A DNA stretch of 64,000 nucleotides from JBKQVT01 sp963804825 (GCA_963804825.1 CAWDRV010000003.1:682001-746000), one strand, 5' to 3'. Positions 28,162 to 37,649 are shown, counted from the stretch's first letter. A program made the numbers and translations. The notes: generated from the sequence alone by a model not told the origin.

Positions 28162-29115
28162 TCAGATTCCCAGTTGGTCAAGGTCTTTGATTCGATGCTC
28201 CCAAACCCAATCGATGCCGTCTTGCGCTTCGTATCCCAGATAGCCGGCGTCGAAATAGCCGCAAAGGAACACGATATAGCAGACATCGGCCCCGTAGGTC
28301 GCCTTCAGTTGGCTGATTTTCTTTGCTTCCTCTTTCCGCCGCTTGTTCGTGTTGGTAAAGTCGCCCGCCGACTTCGCCTCGACCAGGATGGGCAGTCGAT
28401 TGGCCCGCAAGACATGCGGTTGGATCATCACATCCACCGACACGTTCACCCTGTGGGCCTCTGGCCCCGTCGCGAGCGAATGGTGGAACGTGAACGTCCC
28501 GGGCGTCATGGCCGCCAGCGGCGCGCCTGCCGGGTGAGACTTCTTCCTGTAGCCCTTCTTGACCAGATGCGCTTCGATCACGCGGAGCTGCCGTTTCTCT
28601 TGCGCATTCTTGATGATGGGATTCGCGACCGCTCCGGTCAGCCTGTCGGCGACGATGGTGGACGCCCGATGCCTCTCTTCCCGCGTCGGCTTCCTGTTGC
28701 CGCCGATCCAAACGAAAATATCCGGGTCGAGCAATCCCTTGACGACCTTGACGATGCTTTTCAGATGGAGGGTCAACTCTCGCTCCGTCATCCGCGCGGC
28801 GAGCCTGTTCTTCTCCATGTTCTTAACAAGGTTCTTGTCCGTGTACGCAAGCCCGACAAGTCGGTCCACCGCCAAAGGCGGGCAACAGGACATGCGCAGC
28901 GTCGGCAGGATGCCGGGGCGCGATCGCAAGCGGTCCGCCGTCAAACCAACCAGGCCGTCGGTATCGACAATCGCCTGCTCGACCTGCTCTGTAACCCCGA
29001 CACGGGTCTCTCGAAACGCCTTCGGCGCGAACTTCATAAACCACTGGTTGTAATGGTCAACCGAGGCCCGAGTGTCTTGCTTCCAAAGGTGCGGCTTGTC
29101 GAGGTTAACGGCCAT
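28162..29115 (-). CDS. XamI-family type II restriction endonuclease
   Basis: About 317 residues from the ATG at 29115. N-terminal block SVDHYNQWFMKFAPKAFRET and a middle with LPTLRMSCCPPLAVDRLVGL match the XamI family; the likely PD-(D/E)XK core is PILVEAKSAGDFTNTNKRRK (the EAK part) with an upstream acidic residue in VSVDVMIQ. Known XamI-type enzymes cut GTCGAC. The gene is first of a three-gene unit: endonuclease, methyltransferase, RNase D. Having the nuclease first is a common arrangement in type II systems. Confidence 0.85.
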   Translation of the reverse strand: MAVNLDKPHLWKQDTRASVDHYNQWFMKFAPKAFRETRVGVTEQVEQAIVDTDGLVGLTADRLRSRPGILPTLRMSCCPPLAVDRLVGLAYTDKNLVKNMEKNRLAARMTERELTLHLKSIVKVVKGLLDPDIFVWIGGNRKPTREERHRASTIVADRLTGAVANPIIKNAQEKRQLRVIEAHLVKKGYRKKSHPAGAPLAAMTPGTFTFHHSLATGPEAHRVNVSVDVMIQPHVLRANRLPILVEAKSAGDFTNTNKRRKEEAKKISQLKATYGADVCYIVFLCGYFDAGYLGYEAQDGIDWVWEHRIKDLDQLGI

Positions 29116-29209
29116 GGGGATCAACCGTGCCGGAGGAGTGAAACTCAACGCCAAGGCGGCTAGTATACAGGGTTACACGGGGCCTGGCAAGCGGCTGGCC
29201 CCGACGGGG

Positions 29210-30925
29210 CTACTTCAAGAACAACACCTCCGTCAACCACAGCAGCGGCAACAGAATCGCGCAACTATAAACCATGTAGCCGAAGAAACCGGGCATCCGG
29301 ACGCCGGCGCGCTGGGCCATCGCGCGGACCATGAAGTTCGGCCCGTTGCCGATGTACGTCATGGCCCCCATGAACACGGCGCCCAGGCTGAGGGCCGCCA
29401 GCAGCGGCTCCGCGACGCCGCCGGTCGCCGCACTGCCGCCGCCGAGCGACTTGGCGGTTTCGAAGAACACGACGTAGGTGGGCGTGTTGTCCAGGACCGC
29501 CGACAGCCCGCCCGTGCTCCAGAAGAAGCGGGCCGGCGTGTCCAGGCCCAACTGCGGTCCCTTCGCGCGGAGGATTTCCAGCGCCGGCTGCATCGTGATG
29601 AAGATGCCGAAGAACAGGACGGCCACTTCGAGGATCGCCCCGTAGCCGAACTTGTTGGCGCGGCGCGGCGCGTGGCTGCCCAGGAGCAGCGACATCGCAA
29701 TCAGGCCCAAGAGCACCATTTCCCGCAGGTAAAGCCACGGATGCCACGCGGTGCCTGGCAGCGGCTTGCCCGGGTCCAACAGCGGCACGCAGGCGATCGT
29801 GGCCGCAAGCAGCAGGGCGTTGGGCCAGATGCCGCGGAAACGGAATCGGTGGGTCCTCGTCTCGTCGCGGGCGACGGCCTCGGCCGGCTCGCGGCGGTAG
29901 CACCACAAGCGGTCCAGGAGGTAATAAAGGGCGATCAACGAGAGATTGACGAAGGCCCACGCCCGCCACAGCACGAGCGTCCAGAAGAAACTCACCCCCA
30001 GCAGGTATCCCAGGAAGAGCGGCGGGTCGCCGGTGGGCAGCAGGCAGCCTCCGCAGTTGCAGACGATGAAGATGAAGAAGATCACGGTATGGGCGACGTG
30101 CCGGCGCTGGCGATTGATTTCCAGCAGCGGATGGAGCAGCAGCATGGCCGCCCCGGTGGTGCCGATCAGGCTTGCCAGAAGGGCCCCGGCCGCCAGGACG
30201 AGGGCGTTGGTCCGCGGATGGGCCGGCAGGTCGCCGGCGATGCGGATGCCGCCGCCGATGGTATACAAGCTGAACAGCAGGAGGATGAACGGCCCATACT
30301 CGCCGAAGACCGCCCCGAGGAACACGTCCCGGGCCAGGGCGAAGTTCGGCCCGCGGACTGCCGGCAGGGTCCAATGCGGCATCGGCCACTCGGCGTGCAG
30401 TGGAAACGCCCGCCAAAACAGGCAGTAGGCAAGCGACACTCCGGCCAGCGCGGCCGACACGGTGAACCGATGCGCATTGCTTTCCCACCAAGGGGCCGTT
30501 GCCGGCAGCAGCGGAAGCGTGGCGATGCCCAGCAACAGCAGGGCAAAGGGCAGGACCGTCCAGTAGGGTGGGTGTTCGGGGTGTTCCCCGGCGACTACTG
30601 CCCCGACCGACCTGAAATGACGGGTGCCACGGTTGGCTTGCCCAACCGTGTTTTCAGCACTGCTGGACAAGCCGGGCACCGACCGAAGGTTGGTCGTGGC
30701 ACCCAACGCGGCGTGAGGGACGTCGCTTTCCAGACCGACGTTTTCGCCGCGAAAATGGGACCCGCTGCCCTCCGGGTGCCCTTGGTGCCCCCCGGCCTGC
30801 TCGGAAAATTTCGTCGCCTGCTGCGGGAGACCGGCCGCTGCGGCAACAATGTATGCAGTCAGCGCCAGGGCAATGGCCCAAAGCAAAAAGCGGTTGGGTC
30901 GATGATCTTGGTGGGGGTACTGCAT
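29210..30925 (-). CDS. NhaD-type sodium/proton antiporter or citrate-transporter-family permease
   Basis: 571 residues with about 12 hydrophobic segments. Family features: GAVFGEYGPFILLLFSLYTI, ASLIGTTGAAMLLLHPLLEI, CNCGGCLLPTGDPPLFLGYL and STGGLSAVLDNTPTYVVFFE (the DNTPT motif of the ion transporter superfamily) and MTYIGNGPNFMVRAMA. Probably exchanges Na+ for H+, or carries a dicarboxylate. A long hydrophilic insert between the first two membrane segments (about residues 36-108) coincides with a palindromic repeat at about 30600-30830, in frame. Confidence 0.85.
   Translation of the reverse strand: MQYPHQDHRPNRFLLWAIALALTAYIVAAAAGLPQQATKFSEQAGGHQGHPEGSGSHFRGENVGLESDVPHAALGATTNLRSVPGLSSSAENTVGQANRGTRHFRSVGAVVAGEHPEHPPYWTVLPFALLLLGIATLPLLPATAPWWESNAHRFTVSAALAGVSLAYCLFWRAFPLHAEWPMPHWTLPAVRGPNFALARDVFLGAVFGEYGPFILLLFSLYTIGGGIRIAGDLPAHPRTNALVLAAGALLASLIGTTGAAMLLLHPLLEINRQRRHVAHTVIFFIFIVCNCGGCLLPTGDPPLFLGYLLGVSFFWTLVLWRAWAFVNLSLIALYYLLDRLWCYRREPAEAVARDETRTHRFRFRGIWPNALLLAATIACVPLLDPGKPLPGTAWHPWLYLREMVLLGLIAMSLLLGSHAPRRANKFGYGAILEVAVLFFGIFITMQPALEILRAKGPQLGLDTPARFFWSTGGLSAVLDNTPTYVVFFETAKSLGGGSAATGGVAEPLLAALSLGAVFMGAMTYIGNGPNFMVRAMAQRAGVRMPGFFGYMVYSCAILLPLLWLTEVLFLK
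30600..30830. repeat. Palindromic repeat block in frame within the antiporter gene (family I type)
   Basis: Contains GGTGCCACGGTTGGCTTGCC with AACCG and, inverted, CGGTTGG-like and CAGCACTGCTGGACAAGCC, the latter shared with the perfect palindrome at 59331-59405. Also carries TTTTCGCCGCGAAAATGGGA, similar to the core of family B. It encodes about 70 residues between two predicted membrane helices. Confidence 0.65.
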
Positions 30926-31212
30926 CCTATTTTGTGCAATTATCGCAAGCTACGGTTCGTGAAGGCCACGAGGGTGTCTTCGTTCAGAATCAGAATAGGA
31001 ATCGTATCGCCGCCGGGCGAGTGGAACCAGCACAAACGTGAAAAATTGCTTGACATAATGTGAGAAAAATGGATACTCAAAGTTACGCACCATGCCGTAA
31101 CAGAACGGTAACAAGATCGGGTGTCTGCCCTCTGATTCATCGGGCACGTCTCACTTCTAGCCGCCAGCAGACCCCAAGGAAGCGGAACCTGTACCTAAGA
31201 AGGAGCGATGCG

Positions 31213-31428
31213 GTGCCGAAGTCCGTCTTGGAAGCGATCAAACTGGGGTTTTGGGATTTTGAACCGCCGGAGGTGGAGTATAGCAAGTTCGACGCCTCCG
31301 ATGCGATGCCGGGAACGACGGAGAAGCTCCAGGTGTTGGCCGAACGGGTTCGTCGCGGTTTGCCCTTGTGGCACGCGGCCGATCGGAACGACATGGAGAC
31401 CCCGCCGCTGGTGGGAAAGCCCCGGTAA
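31213..31428 (+). CDS. Small conserved protein of unknown function
   Basis: 71 residues from a GTG at 31213, preceded by GGAGCG. Text such as VLEAIKLGFWDFEPPEVEY, MPGTTEKLQVLAERVRRGLP and LWHAADRND is typical of a small soluble family common in planctomycetes. No known function. An upstream ATG would add 51 residues of uncharacteristic sequence, so I take the shorter form. Confidence 0.6.
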   Translation: MPKSVLEAIKLGFWDFEPPEVEYSKFDASDAMPGTTEKLQVLAERVRRGLPLWHAADRNDMETPPLVGKPR

Positions 31429-31593
31429 TCCTCGGCGCGGAATCTTGGCAGTCGAGCGACGGTACGCCTGGCGAGAGGGCGTTTGCCGCGAGGGGGTTGT
31501 CGGCCCGGCGGCTACACGGGGCAGTCCCCGGGAGTGCCTCAAAGCACGGCAGTTACGTCACTTCGGGCGCCGTAACGCTCCAATCGTGTTCCC

Positions 31594-31649
31594 GGGGCAC
31601 AGGCATTCCTGCCTGTCTCTGCCGGCCAGACAGGCATGTCTGGCCTCCC
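31594..31649. repeat. Palindromic repeat family F, copy 2
   Basis: GGGGCACAGGCATTCCTGCC...GCCAGACAGGCATGTCTGGC followed by CTCCC. Same arrangement as the copies at 21993 and 34061. Lies between the small protein gene and the ECF sigma gene. Confidence 0.78.
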
Positions 31650-31797
31650 GATTCGGACAGTTTAATTCGTTACGACGCCTTCGTTGGCTGGGATGCGGCC
31701 GCCAGCCATAATTTCATGGAGAGAAATCGAAGGATTTCTGCCGCGAGCGGGCAATGTTATCCTGGATACGTGAACCACTCGGGATCAAGGTTGCCGC

Positions 31798-32341
31798 ATG
31801 AACTCCGAGGCCCGCGTGCAACGAGAGGAATTGCTGCGCCGCGCGGTCCTGGCGGGCGACGAAAGCGCTTGGCAGACATGGTACAACGAGACTTTCGACC
31901 CTCTGTACGCATACATTCTCTGGCGCTGCGGCGGGCGACACGATTACGCCGACGAGGCCGCCCAAGAGACCTGGCTAACGGCTGTGCGAAGTGTGCACCG
32001 TTTCGATCCGCACCGAGGCGGGTTCCTGGCTTGGCTGCGCGGCCTGGCCGCCAACGTGCTGCGACACCAGCTCCGGCAACGCGGCCGGCTGCAGAAGCGG
32101 GAACAGGCCGCCGACCGAACCCATGTCGCCGAATCGCCGCACTGTGGACTCCCGGCAGTGCGACCGAATTGCCGCGACGCTCGGCGCGATTGCCGAACGG
32201 CAGGAGGCCGTCTTGCGGGCGAAGTACCTCGACGGCCTCTCCGTGGCGGAGATTGCCGCCCAATGGAACGAGACTCCCAAGGCGATCGAGTCGCTGTTGA
32301 ACCGCGCACGCCAAGCATTCCGCGAATTGTTCGAGAAGTAG
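31798..32341 (+). CDS. ECF-type RNA polymerase sigma factor, frame-broken
   Basis: About 180 residues after correction. Region 2: RRAVLAGDESAWQTWYNETF then YADEAAQETWLTAVRSVHRF (the DE..Q-W-T-A pattern of ECF sigma-2) and GGFLAWLRGLAANVLR. Region 4: RIAATLGAIAERQEAVLRAK and GLSVAEIAAQWNETPKAIES. One extra base near 32140, just before the DSRQCDR stretch, breaks the frame. It heads an operon with a one-helix membrane protein (probable anti-sigma) and a TolC-like protein, a typical signal-responsive set. Confidence 0.82.
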
Positions 32342-32428
32342 GTTGCCAGCGAAGAGGAGTTCGTCGAGAACAATATCGTAACGACCGCTGGCAGCGATAC
32401 GGCGTACCCTTGCCGAGAGGTAACCATC

Positions 32429-32945
32429 ATGTCTACGTCTGATGATTTCCCCGACGACTTGATTGATGCTGCGTTGTCTGCGGATGTCCGGCCGCACGAT
32501 ACGGCTCCCTTGCGTGAGGCGGTGCTGTCTCAAACGGTCGGCGTCATCCGCTTCCGCCGCCGCATGAGAAAGTGCATCCTGGCGGCGTCGCTGGCCGGCT
32601 GTTACGTCGCCGGGTTGGCGACCATGGCGCTCCGAACGCCGGCCGAACATGGCGTGTCGCCGCCGCCGGTCGTCGCTTCGGCGTCGCCAGCGCCGAGCAG
32701 TCCGCCCAACCGCAAAATCGGTCCGGCCCAAGCTGAGCCGCGAGGAGATTGTGCGGCGTGACGCGGACCGGTGCCTTCTTGAGCGCGGCGACGTGAAGGA
32801 GGCAGTCCGTGGTTATGATCTCTATCTGAAAATCGCTTCGGCCGACCATCGGGCCATCGCGCCGGAGAAAGACAGTTGGCTTCTCATGGCCCTCAAGGAC
32901 GCAAGATCAAAGGAGACCACGCATGATCGCGGCAAGCAAGACTAG
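32429..32945 (+). CDS. Probable anti-sigma factor, one-helix membrane protein, frame-broken
   Basis: About 172 residues after correction. A cytoplasmic stretch (DDFPDDLIDAALSADVRP), a membrane helix (CILAASLAGCYVAGLATMAL), a Pro-rich link (VVASASPAPSSPPNRK) and a C-terminal helical part (ERGDVKEAVRGYDLYLKIAS). The frame breaks near 32720, with one extra base. Position straight after an ECF sigma gene and the single membrane helix make an anti-sigma role likely, although no zinc-binding HXXXC motif is visible. Confidence 0.6.
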
Positions 32946-34028
32946 TTGGAGCATCGGGTGCATTTTGGCGGGTTTTCTCGCAGCGGCCCTTTTTCCGGCG
33001 CGGCGTCCGTGTCAGTGGCCGCGCAATCGCCGCCCGCGCCAGTCCCGCCAGCACCGGCACCGGTCCCCGCACCCGCCCGCATCGCCAGCGCCGGCGGGGC
33101 TGCGCCCACGCTCGACCAGTTGCTCACCCAAGCGATGGATAGGAATCCCGGCATCCTCGCGGCGAAGGCCAAGGTGGCGATGGCCAAGGCGGAACTGAAA
33201 AAAATCCGCTTTGAAGTGGCGCGGCAACTCGTCGCATGTTGGAATGACATCAAGGTGCAAGAGCAGGTGGTCGCGTCGGCCCGAGCGCGGTTCACGGAAG
33301 TGGAAAAGCTTATGAAAATGAACGCAGTCGCCCCAGAGGAATTCCGTGCCGCCAAGGATGCCTTGATCGAGGCCGAGGCCAAGCTCGCGGTTGCCCGGAG
33401 CGAATTGCAATTCCTGACGGGCCACGGGCCGCCGGCAGTTTCCGCGTCGCAGGCAAAGCAGCAATACAAAGTGGTCTTCCGCCTCCAGGGCCGCCCTTAC
33501 GGCCCGCCCATGGAGGTGTCCGACGGCCAACGGGGACGACTCGTCGATGTCAGCCAAACGCCCTTCGTCACGGCCGTTGCCTCGGATACCGATCCGAAGC
33601 GGGCCGTCAAACAGCCGCATATCGTGGTTCTCGAGGAAGGCACGAAGGTCACGATGATTGTCACCGGACGGCAATTCGGCGGTGCGACCGTTGACGTCAC
33701 GGTGGAGGCGTCGAAGATTACCGGGGTTGAGGAGAGGAGGATCGGCCCCGATACCGTCGTTCAAATCCCCGCGGTGGAGTTGTACAAGAAGCGTGTCATC
33801 GACTTCGTGAAATTCGGCGAGGCCCTCGTTGTTCCCCTTGCGGACAAGGGGCCGAAAGGGACAGCGGCCCGCCTGGAAATCGTGGTGCAGCCCATGGATA
33901 AGCTCCACGTTGAGAAGCCTGGCGAAGCCTCCCATGCCTTAGACCGCTTGCCACAGCCCGGCGCCAAGGAACTCGCTGCGGCGATGAAGTTGAAGCCCCC
34001 GATCATTATTCAGGACGACGAAGAGTAA
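32923..34028 (+). CDS. Exported TolC-like coiled-coil protein, frame-broken near the signal peptide
   Basis: About 368 residues. Signal peptide from the ATG at 32923 (SWSIGCILAGFLAAALFPG), with one missing T near 32995 shifting the frame. The first third is helical and resembles half of a TolC-type outer-membrane efflux protein (QLLTQAMDRNPGILAAKAKV, EVEKLMKMNAVAPEEFRAAK, AEAKLAVARSELQFLTGHG). The remainder, with VVFRLQGRPYGPPMEV and VTGRQFGGATVDVTVEASKI, is beta-rich and unassigned. Overlaps the previous gene by 23 bases, so it is in the sigma/anti-sigma operon. Confidence 0.65.
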
Positions 34029-34060
34029 AAAATGGGCGCGAGGCGCCGACCAATCGCGTT

Positions 34061-34121
34061 CAGGAGGGCAGGCATTCTTGCCTGTCTTTTCTAGCCGGAC
34101 AGGAATGTCCGGCCTCCTGAT
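34061..34121. repeat. Palindromic repeat family F, copy 3
   Basis: TCAGGAGGGCAGGCATTCTT...CCGGACAGGAATGTCCGGCC then TCCTGA. Perfect outer arms TCAGGAGG and CCTCCTGA, as in copy 1. Confidence 0.83.
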
Positions 34122-34374
34122 TCTCCCCGGATTGACCTGTTTAACGATTCTCGGCCGGAAAACCGCAGAAAGCGGCCTTGAGCGCCGCAAAGCCACATTG
34201 GCGCGCGCAACGTGCGGCCTACCCCCCCTCCGGTCCCCGGCCCGGCATTTCGGGTTGACGCAAATCGGCCGACGTGTCACTCTATCCGTAAAGTTTGCCG
34301 GCCTTTGCCGCCTTTTTTCCCGCCACGGCGAGCAAGACCCCGGCCGGCCGTTGACCTGTTCAAGGAGGATTCCC

Positions 34375-36609
34375 ATGCACCTCACCGCGGTTGCCTTCGG
34401 CTGCCTCTTGCTGAGCCAGATGTCCCAGGGAGTGCCGCCGGCGGTTCCCGTCCAACAGCCCACGGCCCCCGCCAACGCGCTCCCATCGACCGAGCCGAAT
34501 CGACTGACCGAGCCGGCCGAGCCGACCAGGCCGGCCGAACCGGTCATGCGGAGCCTGCTGAGAACGAGCGAACCGAGCGAACCGGCCGACACGGCCGCGC
34601 GGGCCGCCACGGACGGCTCGTTGCCGCCGTCGGCCTTTGCGTCGGCCCAAGCGAGCGCGCAGCCGCGATGGAATTCCACCAAGATCGTTGACCAGTCGCT
34701 CACGTTGCCGTCGGGCAGCGCGCTGGGCGGACGGCCCGTGACGCTCTTGACCGTCCTCTCGACGACGGGAGATCGCCGTCGGCAGTTCGAGTTGACCCAT
34801 GCCTATTGGCGATTGGCGGCGGCGGTGGCGGAATACCGCTTCTCGTTCGAGGAGAACGAACAACTGGGGCCAGTCCAGGCCGGCGGCGACGAGGCGGCGG
34901 AGTTGCGGCTGGCCCGGGCCTCCGCGTCGGCCGCCCTGCAAGAGGCGGAAGCCGACGCCGTCGCGGCGCAGCACGAATTGGCGGGCCTGATGCCGCCGGC
35001 CGCGGGCTCGCCGTCGCCGCCGCCGTTGCCGCTCCCCGCCGATCGGCCGCACGTCGGGGCGTATCACACCTATTTCAACGAACTGTTCGGCGCCGGGCCG
35101 GCGCCGGGCCGCACCCGGCTGATCGACCGCGCCATGCCGCTTCGCCAAGCGGCGATTGCCGCCCATGCCGTCGCCCTCCAGGCGTCCGAGGACGCGCTGG
35201 CCGCCGCGCTGGAGGCACGGGCCGCCGGCCAACACGCCCTGTCGCCGCTGGTGAACTGCCTCGACGAACACCGCCGCCAGCAACACGAATTCATGGCGTC
35301 GGTCTGCCGCTATAACCATGACATCGCCGATTACGCGCTCACCGTGGCCGGGCCGGCCAGTGGCAGCGAGGCGCTGGTGGCGATGCTGATCCGCACGAAC
35401 CGGGAAGCGATTCAACCGTCGACCGGGACGGAACCGGGCCGGGTCGTGCCGGCCTCGGCCAACGAACCCGCCGGCCAGCCAACCCGAACGGAGCCGATCC
35501 CCCAAGAACCCACCCGGGCCGTGCGGCCGCCGCGCGAGGCCCCTTCGGATCCGCAATTGCAGTCGCCGCCGGCCTCGTGGACCCCGGCCTCGCCGGAAGG
35601 CAAGAACGAGCCGACCTTGGCCCCGATGCACAGCCTGCTCCGAAAAAATGACGACGGCACGCCGCCTTCGACGCCGCCGGCAACTCCATCGACGCCGACG
35701 ACTCCGCCGCCGGCAACTCCACAGGCAACTCCACCGACAACCACTCCGACGACGTACGAATCCCGACGTCCGATCTCCGGCGTGGAATCGACTCCGGCGG
35801 AAGCCGCTTCGCCGGCCGTCTATGCGGCCTTGGCCCATGCCTCCGAGGCCGGCCGGGTCAAACAACTGACGTTGGCGCTGTCTTGGGACCAGAGTCTGCC
35901 CGCCGGGACCGGACAGGCGATGGGCCTGGCCGAATGTCTTCGTTCGACCGCCGTTCGTTCGGCCGCCGGCTCGGACCGCATGGCGGTCATTGGAACCTAT
36001 TGGATCACGCGGCAGCGGGCGGCCCAATGCCAAGTCCTCCTCGAGCAAGGCCAATGGCTCGACGCCCTCGTGCCGCGAGTCCTGGAGCATGGGGCGCGGG
36101 AGGCGGCCGCGATGCTCCAGTTGCAGGAGTCCCGCCTGGCCTGCCGCGCGGCCCGAATCGAGGCCGACTTGGCCCTGATGGAGGCCCAGTTCGCCCTTGC
36201 CCAGCGGATGGGACGCGACGGAGAGCGGCTCTGGCCGCTGCCAAGTTCGCTTCCCCGCGCGGATGCGGGAGTGTTGAACCTCGAGGCGCCGGCCGGTCCC
36301 GCCGCCGAAGGCCCGGCGTTGCGGCGATGGAAGGCCACGCTCCCGCTGCTGGGCCGCAGCCTTCGAGACCGTGCCGCGGCCATTGTCGAAAGCGACGCCG
36401 TCCGGGCCGCCGCCACGCTCGGCTACGAGTCGGGCAACGGGTCGCTCCCGGAGGTGCTGTCGGCCGTCCGGCGGCAAACCGCGCAGACCTTCGCCTTCCT
36501 GCAAACGCTGACGGACTACAACCAGGCGTTGGCCGGCTCGACGTTGGCCCTGCTCCCGCCGGACACCCCCGCCGACGCCGTTGCGGCAGCGTTGATCGCG
36601 GAACCATGA
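34375..36609 (+). CDS. Large exported protein with TolC-like helical ends and Pro-rich linkers
   Basis: 744 residues from the ATG at 34375, which has CAAGGAGGATTCCC upstream. Weak signal peptide (AFGCLLLSQMSQGVPPAVP), then a Pro/Glu/Thr-rich tail (PTRPAEPVMRSLLRTSEPSE), a helical region resembling half of an outer-membrane efflux hairpin (FELTHAYWRLAAAVAEYRFS, AALQEAEADAVAAQHELAGL), a low-complexity Pro/Thr linker (35660-35760), and a second helical half (RQRAAQCQVLLEQGQWLDAL). Probably two copies of a TolC-type hairpin joined by a linker. Ends overlapping the dus start (ATGA). No efflux pump partner is adjacent. Confidence 0.6.
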   Translation: MHLTAVAFGCLLLSQMSQGVPPAVPVQQPTAPANALPSTEPNRLTEPAEPTRPAEPVMRSLLRTSEPSEPADTAARAATDGSLPPSAFASAQASAQPRWNSTKIVDQSLTLPSGSALGGRPVTLLTVLSTTGDRRRQFELTHAYWRLAAAVAEYRFSFEENEQLGPVQAGGDEAAELRLARASASAALQEAEADAVAAQHELAGLMPPAAGSPSPPPLPLPADRPHVGAYHTYFNELFGAGPAPGRTRLIDRAMPLRQAAIAAHAVALQASEDALAAALEARAAGQHALSPLVNCLDEHRRQQHEFMASVCRYNHDIADYALTVAGPASGSEALVAMLIRTNREAIQPSTGTEPGRVVPASANEPAGQPTRTEPIPQEPTRAVRPPREAPSDPQLQSPPASWTPASPEGKNEPTLAPMHSLLRKNDDGTPPSTPPATPSTPTTPPPATPQATPPTTTPTTYESRRPISGVESTPAEAASPAVYAALAHASEAGRVKQLTLALSWDQSLPAGTGQAMGLAECLRSTAVRSAAGSDRMAVIGTYWITRQRAAQCQVLLEQGQWLDALVPRVLEHGAREAAAMLQLQESRLACRAARIEADLALMEAQFALAQRMGRDGERLWPLPSSLPRADAGVLNLEAPAGPAAEGPALRRWKATLPLLGRSLRDRAAAIVESDAVRAAATLGYESGNGSLPEVLSAVRRQTAQTFAFLQTLTDYNQALAGSTLALLPPDTPADAVAAALIAEP

Positions 36610-37649
36610 ACCCGCTACGGATCGGCCCGCTGCTGATTACGCCGCCGGTGCTCCAAGCGCCGATGGCCGGGTTCACCAATTTCGCTTATCGGCAAATCAT
36701 CCGTCGCCTGGGCGGCGTCGGGCTGCCGGTCACTGAAATGGTCAGCGCCCGTGGCTTCCTCAGAAGTGGCGAATCAATACGCAGGGGACTGTCCCGATTT
36801 TCGTCCGACGAAAATGGGACTGTCCCCTTTTTCCATGTGCCCGAGCGGCTCTGGGGCGTTGCCGACGAGCCGCGTCCGCTGGCCGTGCAAATCTGGGACA
36901 ACGATCCCGAGACTCTGGCCGCCGTGGGCCGACGACTGGCCACGGAGTTCCACGCGAGCGTGATCGATCTGAATTTCGGCTGCCCGTCGCGCGACGTGGC
37001 GGAGAAGGCCGAAAGCGGCTCGTACCTGTTGCGTGATCCCGAGCAGGTGGGCCGGATCGTCGGCCGCGTGGCCGCCGCGTGCGCCCCGACGCCCGTGACG
37101 GCCAAGATCCGCTTGGGCTGGACCCGCGACACGATCAACGCCATCGACGTGGCCCAAGCGGTCGAAGCGTCGGGCGGGGCGGCCGTGACCGTTCACGGAC
37201 GCACGGTGGTGGATCAATTCCGCGGCCGGGCCGACTGGGACGAGATCGCGCGGATCAAACCCCGCTTGCAGCGCATTCCGCTGGTGGGCAACGGCGATCT
37301 GGCCACGCCGCGGGCGGTCGTCGAGGCGTTCACCCGCTATGGGGTCGATGGTGTGATGATCGGCCGGGCGGCGTTGGGCCGGCCGTGGCTGTACGGTCAG
37401 ATCGAGGCCGCCTTGTCCGGCGGGCCCCTCCCGCCGGAGCCGACCCTCCAGGAGCAGAAGCAACTGCTCTTGGACCATTATCGGCTCGTGGTCGAGCAAT
37501 TCGGCCCGGAGAAGGGGACGATCCTGATGCGGAAGATCGCGAGTTGCTATGCCCAGGGGCGCAGCGGGTCGCGGGCGTTCCGCGCCGGGGTCGCCCGCGT
37601 GGCCACCCGGGAAGAATTCATCGCTGTTGTGGCGGAGTTCTATCCATGA
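36606..37649 (+). CDS. dus: tRNA-dihydrouridine synthase with in-frame palindromic insert
   Basis: FMN enzyme reducing uridine in tRNA. 347 residues. Features: LQAPMAGFTNFAYRQIIRRL, FGCPSRDVAEKAESGSYLL with catalytic Cys, VTVHGRTVVDQFRGRADW, VGNGDLATPRAVVEAF and DGVMIGRAALGRPWLYGQI. Residues about 59-76 (GLSRFSSDENGTVPF) come from a family B palindromic repeat between EMVSARGFL and RPLAVQIWDND, which are close in other Dus proteins. Start ATG overlaps the preceding stop; its own stop overlaps the next start, so three genes are coupled. Which Dus class is not certain. Confidence 0.93.
   Translation: MNPLRIGPLLITPPVLQAPMAGFTNFAYRQIIRRLGGVGLPVTEMVSARGFLRSGESIRRGLSRFSSDENGTVPFFHVPERLWGVADEPRPLAVQIWDNDPETLAAVGRRLATEFHASVIDLNFGCPSRDVAEKAESGSYLLRDPEQVGRIVGRVAAACAPTPVTAKIRLGWTRDTINAIDVAQAVEASGGAAVTVHGRTVVDQFRGRADWDEIARIKPRLQRIPLVGNGDLATPRAVVEAFTRYGVDGVMIGRAALGRPWLYGQIEAALSGGPLPPEPTLQEQKQLLLDHYRLVVEQFGPEKGTILMRKIASCYAQGRSGSRAFRAGVARVATREEFIAVVAEFYP
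36783..36831. repeat. Palindromic repeat family B, copy 2, in frame inside dus
   Basis: AGGGGACTGTCCCGATTTTC, then GTCCGAC, then GAAAATGGGACTGTCCCCTT. The 47-base core is identical to the copy inside gltX (57385-57431). Length and phase leave the dus frame open. Confidence 0.9.
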
